DNA of 64,000 nt from Paenibacillus sp. JCM 10914 (GTDB lineage Bacteria > Bacillota > Bacilli > Paenibacillales > Paenibacillaceae): the NCBI RefSeq assembly GCF_001315105.1, contig NZ_BAZR01000011.1, positions 62,001 to 126,000 on the forward strand, written 5' to 3'. The position numbers and the translations under genes were made by a program. The notes under the pieces were generated by a model, which saw nothing but the letters and a program-made list of their open reading frames with translations, made no database searches and was not told the origin of the DNA. Positions 55,408 through 64,000 of the stretch are shown in pieces; position 1 is the first letter of the stretch; each line of letters starts with the position of its first letter.

Positions 55408-57231
55408 TTATTTACTTGCTTTATACGTGTTCAAGAATTCCTTCACCTTCGCCGGGTCGGCTACGAGTTCGTTGCCGGTTTTGACGATCGGGCTGACGGT
55501 GGAGTAAGCCTTGATCTTGTTATTGTTGTAGTACGCCAGAATCTCATCCTGGTTGATGGAGTAGAGCACAGCTCTTCTCAGATCGTCGCTTGTCGCTACA
55601 TCCCGGTTCTTCGTGTTGAAGAGCAGGTAGGATACGGCATTACTCTCAATCGTCTGCAGCTTCAGCTTGCTGTCCCCTTCAACGACGTCGTATTTCGTTT
55701 CAGGCACGCCGTAGTAGAGATGAATCTCGCCACTGCGCAGGGCGGACAGGGTGCTGTCGGCATCCTTGATAAAGCGTACTTTGACTTCCTCAATCTTAGG
55801 TTCGTTCTCCGTACCCTTCATGTAACCAGGGTTCTTGTAGAAAGTGGCTTCATAATCGTTCTTGTGCGACAAAATGTACGGACCGCTTGCAAACAAGGTG
55901 TTGTTGTAACGGTCGCCTTCAGTTACCGTGTTCTGGTCACCGTAAGGGATGTCCTTGTTCACGTCGAAGTTCGCTACATCATAGGTGTTGATGGCCTCGA
56001 CCTGCTTCTTGGAGACAATACCTGCCGATTGGTGAGCCAGGTAGTTCAGAACTTGCGGGAACGGCTCGGTAGTTGTCAATTTGATGACCTGATACTTGCC
56101 TTCTGCCGTGCTGGCTTGGTTCTTGTCACTTACCAGAGAAGCGATCGGAGTATCCAGACCTTCTTCCAGTGCAGCCTTGATCGTGCTGCTGCCACCCGAT
56201 ACATTTGTGCTCTCAAGCGCGCTCAGATCTGTTACAGCCTCAACGGTATTGATATGCTCGTGAAGCGTGTACGTACGATGATCCGGCACGGAGTCTTTGT
56301 CCTTCGCGCGGTTCATGGCAAAGATAACGTCGTCCGCGCCTACGCGCTCGCCGGAATCCTCGGCTTTTTTGTTCGTGATTTTGGCAAAGTTGATATCGTC
56401 TCTAAGAATAAAGTAGTATTCAGAATTGCCTTCTGCGATCGCATGGTTGTAAGAAAGCGATCCTTCGGATGTAATGTTGTCATCATCGGTCAGGTTGATC
56501 AGTCTTACGTTCATGTTCGTATTAATGATGTTGATCGAGCCGTCATTTCCCTTGATTGGATCAAGTGAAGTCAACTCCGAGACGGATTGGGACAGAATCA
56601 ATGGCTGGGTAGCACGCTTGGACTGGTCCTTGAAATCAACGGCTTCCCATGGAAGGGAACGAGATTTCGATAGACGCACGGATTTCTCGTCCAGCACATC
56701 CTTGTTCAGAGCCTGGCTCTTCAAGGAGATGTATAGCGGTGCAATGTAGGCTTTGTCTGTTACGAGACGCTGCTCCAGTTGCTTGTATGTCTCAACAGCT
56801 TCTTCAGGCGTCTGTGTAGCCGCTTCGTCGATCAGCTTGTCTACTTCTTCATCGGCCAGGATACTGTAGTCGCCGCCGGTTTTGAACAGGGAGCGTACGG
56901 CATAGTCCGGGTTACCTGTAACGGTGGTCCAGCTCGACAAGGCGACATCATAGTTGCCGGCATCCTGCTGGGCCTTGAAGCTGCCGTAGTCTGCTTGCAG
57001 GTTCAGCTTTACGTTGAAGCCATTCTTGGTAAGCTGGTCACGGATAATGTTGATATCGGACTCGCCTGAGCTCATACCTAGCAGTTCAATGGTGACTGCG
57101 GAATTATCTACAGCCGTATCCGATGGTTCTTGCGGATTTTGCGGCTGTGCATCATCTTTAGTTGTTACGTTGCATCCAGCCAGTACGATGACAAGCGAGA
57201 GAAACAGTAACAGCAAGGAACTTTTTTTCAT
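55408..57231 (-). CDS. Peptide ABC transporter substrate-binding lipoprotein (OppA/DppA type)
   Basis: A 607-residue lipoprotein: signal peptide with lipobox VLAGC (Cys20), then a peptide-binding SBP_bac_5 domain. Family markers include ITNKKAEDSGERVGADDVIFAMNRAKD-type text with the DV.F...R motif, ASGPYILSHKNDYEATFYKNPGYM and LRRAVLYSINQDEIL near the end. It captures oligopeptides or nickel/opine-like ligands outside the cell. Unusually, the first 160 residues after the linker resemble the C-terminal lobe of such proteins (NITINIIRDQLTKNGFNVKLNLQADYGSFKAQQDAGNYDVALSSW), as if circularly permuted. It follows the two permease genes on the minus strand. A decayed copy of its 3' end lies 1.1 kb away. 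Confidence 0.88.
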   Translation of the reverse strand: MKKSSLLLLFLSLVIVLAGCNVTTKDDAQPQNPQEPSDTAVDNSAVTIELLGMSSGESDINIIRDQLTKNGFNVKLNLQADYGSFKAQQDAGNYDVALSSWTTVTGNPDYAVRSLFKTGGDYSILADEEVDKLIDEAATQTPEEAVETYKQLEQRLVTDKAYIAPLYISLKSQALNKDVLDEKSVRLSKSRSLPWEAVDFKDQSKRATQPLILSQSVSELTSLDPIKGNDGSINIINTNMNVRLINLTDDDNITSEGSLSYNHAIAEGNSEYYFILRDDINFAKITNKKAEDSGERVGADDVIFAMNRAKDKDSVPDHRTYTLHEHINTVEAVTDLSALESTNVSGGSSTIKAALEEGLDTPIASLVSDKNQASTAEGKYQVIKLTTTEPFPQVLNYLAHQSAGIVSKKQVEAINTYDVANFDVNKDIPYGDQNTVTEGDRYNNTLFASGPYILSHKNDYEATFYKNPGYMKGTENEPKIEEVKVRFIKDADSTLSALRSGEIHLYYGVPETKYDVVEGDSKLKLQTIESNAVSYLLFNTKNRDVATSDDLRRAVLYSINQDEILAYYNNNKIKAYSTVSPIVKTGNELVADPAKVKEFLNTYKASK

Positions 57232-57307
57232 GTTGATACCCTCCTGAGTTGTGTATATATATAAATTTTATTGAAACCAATGTTAGTGTGTCTTATATAC
57301 TGGCGCT

Positions 57308-58815
57308 TTAATCCAGTTTCGGATCGAGTGCATCGCGCAATCCGTCGCCAAGGAAGTTGAAGGACAGCACCAGAGCGATAATGGCAAGGCCAGGATAGAT
57401 GGCCAAGTACGAATGGGTCTCCAGATACGTGCTGCCGATCTTAAGAATGTTCCCCCATTCGGAATATGCGGTTCTACGCCCAGTCCCAAATAACTTAAGC
57501 TGCTAGTCGAGATTACAGCTGCGCCGATGGTTAAAGTAGATTTAACAATCATCGGGGCAAGGGAATTGGGAACGATATGCTTGAAGATGATCGAGAAGTT
57601 GCTGGAACCGAAGGCTCTGGCCGCATCGACATATTCAAAGGTGGAGACCAGCAGCACATTCGCGCGCATCGTTCTGGCATAGGTAGGTATTGCACCTACG
57701 CTTAGCGCCAGAATGAGATTCGTTGTGTTAGCCCCGAAGGCTGCGATGATCGCAATCGCCAGCAGAATGCCTGGAATGGCGTACAGAATATCCAGCAGAC
57801 GCATGATGATGTTATCGGTATGACGGCCGTAGTAGCCGGATATCGCACCGAGAACGCCTCCGATGATGACCGGAATCAACGTCGAGGCAAAACCGACAAT
57901 GAGCGAGATGCGAGCGCCGAATACGATTCGGGAGAACAGGTCCCGTCCGAAGTTGTCCGTTCCCAGCGGATAGGCCAGGCTCGGTGGCTGAAGAATGGCG
58001 CTGTAATTGTTATCGATCGCCATACTGTAGTCGAACGTGAACAGACTGCACACGGACAAGCAGAACAGCAGGATGACGAAAAACAGTCCCGACATGGCGG
58101 TCATATTGCTGGTCAGTTTCACCCAAACGTCGCTCCAACGCGTCATAGCCGGGTTGCCTTGCTTGCGAATTTTGGCCAGCAGATTAATACCGAGCACCAA
58201 GGCAAAGATGTTGCCGGTCACAGCCGTAACAATGATCAGCAGCGCTAGCCAGGTCATGCCGCGCGGCGTGTAGTTCGACGTGACAAACTTGGCTACGAGC
58301 AGCAACGTGATCAGATAAATAGCGGCAATGACGAGCAGCAAGCCCATCGCCGGCAGAAACGTATTCGATACATAAGGCTTAAACAGATTCAATGCCGATA
58401 TGGCAATCACATAAAGCTGCGTTAAGAACATATAGACAGCGATGGTATACTCAGGCGGCCTATTCCTCTTAATCAGGTTAAAGCCGAATGTGACGGTAAA
58501 TAAATTACCGGTAAGCAGGCTTAATAACTGAATGTAGCCGAGAATCCGGGTAGAGCGTTTGATTTCTCCCAGCTTCAACAGATCGCTGCGAATCAGCAGC
58601 GTAATGACGATTTGAATGATGGTAAAGAAGGCGTAAGCGGCGAAGGCCGCAAATACCCAAGGCTTAATGGTTCCCCCAGCGAAATCGAAGCTGTTCAGCA
58701 GCAGGATGACCGTTAACGTCAACGATATCACCCAAGTGAAGTTGGCTTGACTGTACTCGTGAGAGGATTTCAGCTGGTGTGCGGTTTCCTGTTTCGATAG
58801 AAGCTTCTTGATCAT
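57308..58815 (-). pseudogene. Peptide ABC transporter permease (OppC/DppC type) with extra N-terminal membrane domain, one-base frameshift
   Basis: The C-terminal half is a standard OppC/DppC channel: AYPLGTDNFGRDLFSRIVFGARISLIVG, the EAA loop YVDAARAFGSSNFSIIFKHIVPNSLAPMIV and SLSYLGLGVEPHIP. There the reading frame is lost; one missing G (CCGGAATGG read as CCGAATGG, near 57460) restores PEWGNILKIGSTYLETHSYLAIYPGLAI and the usual end LGDGLRDALDPKLD, giving 502 residues. The first 230 residues are an extra domain with about six membrane helices and no recognised family. AAG-rich sequence precedes the ATG. It lies 13 bases downstream of the OppB-type gene and should pair with it. Confidence 0.85.
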
Positions 58816-58828
58816 GAGTACACCTGCT

Positions 58829-60271
58829 TTAATATTGTTTCATCTTGGACCTGATTCGTGGATCGAAGAAGGCGTACAAGATATCAATAATAACGTTGAC
58901 GAGCGATATCGTAATGGCGGTGTAGACGACGCCGCCCATAATGGCTGGAATATCCGGAATAAACTGCTTGTCCACGATGTAGCTTCCGATACCGCTAATA
59001 TTAAATACTTTCTCCGTAACGGCCGATCCGCCGAGCATTCCGCCGAATTGAAGTCCGATGACCGTGATGATGGGAATGATTGCGTTGCGTACGGCATGCT
59101 TCATCAGCACGGTGCGCTTCGTCAGTCCCTTGGCTCTGGCTGTGATCATATAATCTTCATTAATGACCTCAAGTGTTGAGGAACGCGTCATTCGGGCCAC
59201 GGAAGCGGTAAGTCCCGTTCCCAGCACGATGACCGGCATGATCATGGATAACCAATTCTGTGGATTGAAGGTTGCAGGCAGCCATTGCAGTTTGATAGAG
59301 AAGTTCAGGATAAAGATCAAGCCCTGCCAGAAGTTCGGAATGGACAATCCGAGCAAAGCGACAAACATAAACGAATAATCAAAAAACGAATTCGGACGCG
59401 TAGCCGAGATAATCCCGATCGGCAGTGCGATCGCGATGGCAATGATCAGCGACACGACGGTTAGCGTCAGCGTAATCGGAAACTTCCGGGCTATGCTGGA
59501 TGTTATATCCTCATTGCCGGAGAAGGATTTGCCGAGATCGAAATAGGCAATGCCTTTAATGTTGTTCCACAACTGCGTGATATAGTTCTGATCCAAGCCG
59601 TGCATGCGGTTGAAATTCGCGATTTGTTCCGTCGTTGCCGTCTCCCCGAGAATATTGGCCGCGGGGTTGAACGGGGACAGATGCAGAATCGTGAACACGA
59701 GCACAGCCACGCCGAAAATAACGAAGATCGTCATGACAAGCCGTTCAAGGATATACTTAAGATAAGGATTACCATAAAGAAAAATAAGAATATACATGAA
59801 CAATCCCGGAATGAGGGATATAATAAAAAATAGCGGCTTCTCGATCAGCCACGCGAACGTGTCGGCCATCGTCAAGCGCTTCTGATTGTTCAGCTGCAGT
59901 TCCTTATGGGTTGATTCCCTCAACGCTTCTTGGAACCTTGCCTTTACAATCGTCTCGACTTCGTGCTTCAGCTGCTGCTCGCCGATCTTCTGCTTGAAGA
60001 ACAGATGCTTGCGCCTTTGCTGCTGGGCGACCTCGTCGCGGAGACGATCCAGGTAACCTTCGGCTAGCATTCTGCTGCGAATCGCATTCTCTGCCGCAAC
60101 ATAGTCGTCCTTCCGTCGCTGAAACACATAAAATAGGAAGACCACGATATTGACGGGTGCTCCTAATAATAATAGTAAGTATCTATAAGAAGGATTCAGA
60201 AGAATCTTACTGTAGGTCCTACTAATTGTGCTGATGAGACTGCCGCGTGCTGCTGCTTCCGTCCCCTTCAT
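58829..60271 (-). CDS. Peptide ABC transporter permease (OppB/DppB type) with long N-terminal extension
   Basis: A 480-residue protein whose last 310 residues are a standard OppB/DppB permease: YILERLVMTIFVIFGVAVLVFTILHLSPFNPA, GIAYFDLGKSF, the EAA loop YMITARAKGLTKRTVLMKHAVRNAIIPII and the end FFDPRIRSKMKQY. The first 170 residues are extra: one hydrophobic segment (about 30-48), a highly charged, helical, Gln/Arg/Glu-rich stretch (about 52-130) that may be a coiled coil, and another hydrophobic segment (about 140-162). Start at 60271 with AAGGAGGAAAG upstream. It is the first gene of the minus-strand operon, divergent from the fused ATPase gene. Confidence 0.88.
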   Translation of the reverse strand: MKGTEAAARGSLISTISRTYSKILLNPSYRYLLLLLGAPVNIVVFLFYVFQRRKDDYVAAENAIRSRMLAEGYLDRLRDEVAQQQRRKHLFFKQKIGEQQLKHEVETIVKARFQEALRESTHKELQLNNQKRLTMADTFAWLIEKPLFFIISLIPGLFMYILIFLYGNPYLKYILERLVMTIFVIFGVAVLVFTILHLSPFNPAANILGETATTEQIANFNRMHGLDQNYITQLWNNIKGIAYFDLGKSFSGNEDITSSIARKFPITLTLTVVSLIIAIAIALPIGIISATRPNSFFDYSFMFVALLGLSIPNFWQGLIFILNFSIKLQWLPATFNPQNWLSMIMPVIVLGTGLTASVARMTRSSTLEVINEDYMITARAKGLTKRTVLMKHAVRNAIIPIITVIGLQFGGMLGGSAVTEKVFNISGIGSYIVDKQFIPDIPAIMGGVVYTAITISLVNVIIDILYAFFDPRIRSKMKQY

Positions 60272-60405
60272 AAGATGTCTTTCCTCCTTGTTCCAAATTG
60301 CATTATTCCGATTGATATAGTATATTTTATTTTAGCCTATTTTAAAAGTCAATAGATTATAGTATGCACGTAATGACATAAAAGCATAATGGCAGGTGAA
60401 CAATT

Positions 60406-62157
60406 TTGGAGGCAACCGAACCGATCTTACAAGTTAAAAATTTGAGCGTCGCCTTTCAATCCCGTGATTCGGAATTTCATGCGGTTCGAGGCGTCAGTTT
60501 TGACGTCAGAAAAGGAGAGACGCTCGGCATTGTCGGGGAATCCGGCAGCGGTAAAAGCGTTACGGCTCGCTCGATCATGCGGCTGCTGCCATCGCCTCCA
60601 TCGCTGATGAAGGATGGCGAGATCCTGTTTCTCGGCCAGAACCTGGCGGACAAGAGTGAGAAAGAGATGGAGAGCATCCGTGGACGCGACATCGGCATGA
60701 TCTTTCAGGATCCGATGACGTCGCTTAATCCGACCATCCGAATTGGAGAGCAGATTGCCGAGAGTCTGGTCAAGCACCAGAAGCTATCTAAGACGGAAGC
60801 GAAGCAGCAGGCGCTCGATATGCTGAAGATGGTAGGCATCCCGAATAGCGAGACGCGTTACAATCAATATCCGCATGAGTTCTCAGGCGGCATGCGCCAG
60901 CGTGTCATGATTGCGATTGCCCTGGCCTGCCAGCCGGCTCTGCTGATTGCGGACGAGCCCACAACGGCACTGGATGTAACGATTCAGGCGCAGATTCTGA
61001 ATCTGATGAAGAATATGCAGGAGCGATTCGGCTCTTCTATTATATTGATCACGCACGATTTAGGCGTAGTGGCCGGCATGTGCGATCGCGTGGCCGTCAT
61101 GAAGGACGGCCTGATCGTAGAGACGGGAACTACGGAGGAGATCTTCGAGAATCCGCAGCACCCTTATACGTTGAAGCTGCTCAACGCCCTTCCTCGTCTA
61201 GACGAGAAGAAGAAGGTAAAGCCGGCGCCGTTGATTGTGCCGAGCACGGATTATCAAGGTCCGCTGCTTGAGGTGAAATCGCTGAAGCAGTACTTCGATA
61301 TGGGCAAAGGGAACGTACTCAAAGCGGTGAACGATATCAGCTTCCATATTCAAGCAGGCGAGACGCTTGGGGTGGTTGGCGAATCGGGCAGCGGCAAATC
61401 GACAACGGGCCGGGCGATTCTGCGCCTGCATCAGCCGACCGGTGGAGAAGTGCTCTACCAAGGCATGTCGGTGAACCGCTTGTCAGCCTCGGAGATGAAA
61501 GCGATGCGCCGCCATATGCAGATGATCTTCCAGGATCCGTATGCTTCGCTCAACCCGCGTCTAAAGGTCGTCGATATTATCGGTGAGGCGCTGGACGTAC
61601 ACAAGCTGACCGGCAGCAAGCAGGAACGCAAGCGGCGGGTGGAAGAGCTGCTGGATATGGTGGGTCTTGATCCGGCGTACGCCACGCGTTATCCGCATGA
61701 ATTCTCCGGCGGCCAGCGCCAGCGGATTGGGATTGCCCGCGCGCTGGCGGTGGAACCGAAATTCATCGTGTGCGATGAGCCGCTTTCTGCGCTGGATGTG
61801 TCCATCCAATCCCAGATCGTCAAGCTGCTGGAGGAGCTCCAGCACCGCCTGGGACTGACCTACCTATTTATTGCGCACGACCTGTCCATGGTGAGGCATA
61901 TTAGTGATCGCGTTGCGGTCATGTACATGGGCAAAATCGTGGAGCTGGCCGAAAGCGAAGAACTGTACTCGAACCCGCAGCATGAGTATACCCGATCCTT
62001 GTTAGCGGCGATTCCCGTACCTGATCCGAAGGTGGAATCGAAGAAGAAGCGGGTGCTGCTCGACGAGCGCACCGGCGAAGACAAATATAATCTGGAACGC
62101 TCGGAGCTCGTGGAAGTATCTGAAGGCCACTGGGTAGCCGTGCCGACGGGGGCTTAA
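60406..62157 (+). CDS. Peptide ABC transporter, fused double ATP-binding protein (DppD-DppF type)
   Basis: A 583-residue fusion of the two ATPases of oligopeptide importers. Domain 1: Walker A GESGSGKS (about 45-52), the signature FSGGMRQRV and Walker [13 protein letters not shown]. Domain 2: Walker A GESGSGKS near 325-332, the signature [15 protein letters not shown] and [11 protein letters not shown]. Each domain is followed by the C-terminal OppDF extension of oligopeptide transporters ([16 protein letters not shown] and [19 protein letters not shown]). The start is TTG at 60406 with AGGTGA seven bases upstream. It is divergent from the permease and binding-protein operon and surely powers it. 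Confidence 0.93.
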   Translation: MEATEPILQVKNLSVAFQSRDSEFHAVRGVSFDVRKGETLGIVGESGSGKSVTARSIMRLLPSPPSLMKDGEILFLGQNLADKSEKEMESIRGRDIGMIFQDPMTSLNPTIRIGEQIAESLVKHQKLSKTEAKQQALDMLKMVGIPNSETRYNQYPHEFSGGMRQRVMIAIALACQPALLIADEPTTALDVTIQAQILNLMKNMQERFGSSIILITHDLGVVAGMCDRVAVMKDGLIVETGTTEEIFENPQHPYTLKLLNALPRLDEKKKVKPAPLIVPSTDYQGPLLEVKSLKQYFDMGKGNVLKAVNDISFHIQAGETLGVVGESGSGKSTTGRAILRLHQPTGGEVLYQGMSVNRLSASEMKAMRRHMQMIFQDPYASLNPRLKVVDIIGEALDVHKLTGSKQERKRRVEELLDMVGLDPAYATRYPHEFSGGQRQRIGIARALAVEPKFIVCDEPLSALDVSIQSQIVKLLEELQHRLGLTYLFIAHDLSMVRHISDRVAVMYMGKIVELAESEELYSNPQHEYTRSLLAAIPVPDPKVESKKKRVLLDERTGEDKYNLERSELVEVSEGHWVAVPTGA

Positions 62158-62166
62158 CTTAATCGC

Positions 62167-62214
62167 AAAAGGTTTATCCTTAGGTTTATTTAACCTGCAG
62201 GGTAAGCCTTTTTT
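62167..62214 (+). terminator. Intrinsic terminator of the ATPase gene
   Basis: AAGGTTTATCC pairs with GGTAAGCCTT (bulge and G-U pair), with an inner AGGTT/AACCT extension, followed by six Ts. Confidence 0.7.
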
Positions 62215-62325
62215 AATTACCATTTTTCATTGAAATCTTACGAACGAAAAAAAGGAATTGGACTCTGAACGGCAAATACATAAATGAAGGAAGCGTTCTC
62301 ACGCATTTAATGAAGGAGGATAATA

Positions 62326-62961
62326 ATGAACACTTTACAGCAGGGAGATATCGTACTATTTCAAGGGGATAGCATTACCGATTGCGGACGTGACCGGAAT
62401 TACTCGGCGAGTCTTGGACATGGGTATCCTTTATTGGTAGATTCACTGGTTGGCATGAAATATCCCGAGTTGAACGTGACTTTTCTAAATAGAGGAATTA
62501 GCGGTAACCGTGTCGTTGACCTCAATCATCGGTGGCAGGAGGATTGCATCGACCTCAAGCCGGACTGGGTGTCGATCTATATCGGGATCAACGATACCTG
62601 GCGCCGCTACGATAGCGGAGATGCTACAAGTGCCGAGGATTTCAAGGCGGGGTATCGTCAACTGCTTGAACGGACGAAGGAAGCGCTTGACGCGAAGCTG
62701 ATCCTAGTGGAGCCTTTCGTGGTTCCGGTTCCGGAAGATCGCAGAGCCTGGCGTGAGGATCTCGATCCGAAAATCCATGCGGTTCGCGAGTTGGCGGTGG
62801 AATACGGAGCGCTGCTGGTGCCGCTGGACGGCTTGTTCGCAGCAGCGTCCGCCCGGCGTGAGGCTGCTTATTGGGCACCGGACGGCGTCCATCCGTCCCC
62901 GGCAGGCCATGGTCTGATTGCCAAGGCGTGGCTGGATACGATGGGGATTAGCGTGAACTGA
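62326..62961 (+). CDS. SGNH/GDSL-family hydrolase
   Basis: A 211-residue cytosolic esterase. All four family blocks are visible: VLFQGDSITDCGRDRNYS with the nucleophile Ser in GDSIT (block I, about residues 14-18), NRGISGNRVVDL with the oxyanion Gly (block II), IGINDTWRR with the Asn (block III) and DGVHPSPAGHGLIA with Asp and His (block V). Such enzymes in Paenibacillus often remove acetyl groups from xylan-type sugars, but neighbours give no substrate. AAGGAGGAT lies before the ATG. A terminator closes it as a single-gene unit. Confidence 0.9.
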   Translation: MNTLQQGDIVLFQGDSITDCGRDRNYSASLGHGYPLLVDSLVGMKYPELNVTFLNRGISGNRVVDLNHRWQEDCIDLKPDWVSIYIGINDTWRRYDSGDATSAEDFKAGYRQLLERTKEALDAKLILVEPFVVPVPEDRRAWREDLDPKIHAVRELAVEYGALLVPLDGLFAAASARREAAYWAPDGVHPSPAGHGLIAKAWLDTMGISVN

Positions 62962-62996
62962 TTCGGACAAGGTGTAGAACAAAAGGTGTAAGCTGC

Positions 62997-63032
62997 AAAG
63001 CCATGGTCGTAATCCGATGACCATGGCTTTTT
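62997..63032. terminator. Intrinsic terminator of the SGNH hydrolase gene
   Basis: AAAGCCATGGTC pairs perfectly with GACCATGGCTTT, loop of ten bases, followed by Ts. Confidence 0.88.
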
Positions 63033-63266
63033 GCCGCAATTCGACAGAAAATGCGCAAGGGGCTAGGCATATCGCAGAATTTCCCATATAATATGTCAAA
63101 ATATATGAAAAACGAGTATGAAGTGTCCGATACATATTAAAGGCCAAACGATCCTTAGGAGCGGTCATTGCAATCATGACTTACCATAACCATAACGCTT
63201 CAGTCTGATGGTTAAGGTTCGCCAGCACCCGCACAGTGCAGCGCGTTAACGCGAAAAATAAAATGG

Positions 63267-63295
63267 TTGACGACTACATTTAAATCCTATAGGAT
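63267..63295 (+). promoter_or_regulatory. Candidate promoter of the sugar-binding lipoprotein gene
   Basis: TTGACG, 17 bases and TAGGAT, 45 bases before the ATG. The rest of 63033-63340 has no supported gene. Confidence 0.45.
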
Positions 63296-63340
63296 TACTT
63301 GTATTAATAGTCCTTTTACGGGAAACAGGGGGAGAGAAAC

Positions 63341-64000
63341 ATGAAAGGCACGAAACAAGTACATAAACTAACGATGCTGATTATAGCATTCATGGTGATT
63401 TTGAGCGGTTGCGCCGAATCGGGAAGTGGCGGAGGAACGACGGGAGGCAACCTGTCGGACAAGGTCGAGAACCTGCCGGCGGGCATTGCCGAGAAAGATC
63501 CGGTCAAATTGATGGTCGTCCGCAAAATCGGCGGCGACGATCATACGGCGCAATTCTTGGCCGGTGCGAAGCAAGAGGGAGAGGCGCTTGGCTTCAAGGT
63601 CGACACCTTCTCCGCTAACGGCGATTCGGCTAAGTTCCATGATGCTATCGCGCAAGCGATTGACAGCGACTATGACGGGTTCATTATTTCACACGGTGAC
63701 GATCCGGCAACGGTGCAAGACGTGAAGAAGATAACCGAGAAGGGGATTCCGGTTGTTACCTTCGACTCTCTTCCGCAGTTGGGCGATATCGATGGTGTGA
63801 CGCTGACTTCACAGAATGACGAGCTACTGGCGAAGCTGGCGCTGGACAAGCTGATTGAAGAGCAAGGTCCGGAGGCCAATATTCTCTACTTATGGGTTGA
63901 CGGATTTCCGCCTATGGTGCGTCGTAACGCCGTATACCAGGAAACGCTGAGCAACAATCCGGGAATCAAGGAACTGGAGCGGTACGGCGTCGCCAGCAAC
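63341..64000 (+). CDS. Sugar ABC transporter substrate-binding lipoprotein (partial, runs off the window)
   Basis: The first 220 codons of a lipoprotein with a signal peptide and lipobox VILSGC (Cys about 25), then a Gly/Ser/Thr linker. The mature start KLMVVRKIGGDDHTAQFLAGAKQEGEALGFKVDTFSANGDSAKFHDAIAQAI-type text and DGFIISHGDD...ITEKGIPVVTFDS follow the type I periplasmic-binding fold of ribose/xylose-type binding proteins (Peripla_BP_4). GGGGGAGAG precedes the ATG. The rest of the gene and presumably the ATPase and permease lie beyond the right edge. Sugar specificity cannot be read. Confidence 0.88.
   Translation, partial: MKGTKQVHKLTMLIIAFMVILSGCAESGSGGGTTGGNLSDKVENLPAGIAEKDPVKLMVVRKIGGDDHTAQFLAGAKQEGEALGFKVDTFSANGDSAKFHDAIAQAIDSDYDGFIISHGDDPATVQDVKKITEKGIPVVTFDSLPQLGDIDGVTLTSQNDELLAKLALDKLIEEQGPEANILYLWVDGFPPMVRRNAVYQETLSNNPGIKELERYGVASN

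Noticed and set aside
55057..56568. 503-codon plus-strand frame opposite the peptide-binding protein
   Set aside because: It is a shadow frame that crosses the operon terminator and intergenic repeats. The minus strand encodes a clear lipoprotein.

Overview
The window looks like a chromosomal stretch of a Paenibacillus-like, spore-forming Firmicute. The evidence is strong AGGAGG-type ribosome binding sites with some GTG and TTG starts, a YheC/YheD ATP-grasp protein, YesM/YesN-type two-component genes beside a sugar ABC operon without its own ATPase, a CIRCE operator, and roughly balanced GC content except for one AT-rich island at about 41.1-53.7 kb. No rRNA, complete tRNA or CRISPR array was found.

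Layout. 0-4.9 kb: the end of a Gfo/Idh/MocA oxidoreductase, an MFS transporter, a YheC/D ATP-grasp gene, a small membrane protein, a MmcQ/YjbR protein and a MATE exporter. 5.3-11.5 kb: a nucleoside uptake and salvage operon (BMP-type lipoprotein, ATPase, two permeases, a molybdopterin sulfite-oxidase-like enzyme, a nucleoside phosphorylase). 11.5-17.8 kb: a 51-bp hairpin repeat array, a DinB protein, an ECF-type sigma factor translationally coupled to a 402-residue protein of unknown function, htpG under a perfect CIRCE operator, and a DUF3298 protein. 17.8-21.4 kb: a PadR-MFS pair, an HxlR regulator divergent from a quinone-reductase-like gene, and a GrpB-like gene. 21.4-30.7 kb: a sugar-response locus (response regulator and sensor kinase divergent from a solute-binding lipoprotein, two permeases, a TIM-barrel isomerase, two Gfo/Idh/MocA oxidoreductases). 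30.8-36.7 kb: a WYL regulator divergent from a DinB gene, a Cdd1-like protein, an erythromycin-esterase-like protein, a small XRE regulator with a membrane protein, and an RlmA-like rRNA methyltransferase behind a leader encoding a peptide ending RLR. 37-41 kb: a LacI regulator and a GH2 beta-mannosidase.

41.1-53.7 kb is an AT-rich, apparently acquired island. It starts near a tRNA 3'-end fragment and holds a secreted FN3 protein, a 2011-residue RHS/YD-repeat protein ending in a lipase-like domain (GHSHGG), a small membrane protein placed as its immunity protein, a decayed IS4-type element with recognisable terminal inverted repeats, and a broken paralogue of the FN3 protein. This polymorphic-toxin locus is the most system-like feature of the window. 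53.8-62.2 kb: a peptide ABC transporter with a decayed duplicate of the 3' end of its binding-protein gene, permeases with unusual N-terminal extensions, and a divergent fused double ATPase. The window ends with an SGNH hydrolase and the first 220 codons of a sugar-binding lipoprotein.

Nine otherwise intact genes each carry exactly one missing base. In every case adding one base restores a full-length family member. This pattern suggests base-calling or assembly error more than real gene decay. These genes are listed as frameshifted and their intended products are described.
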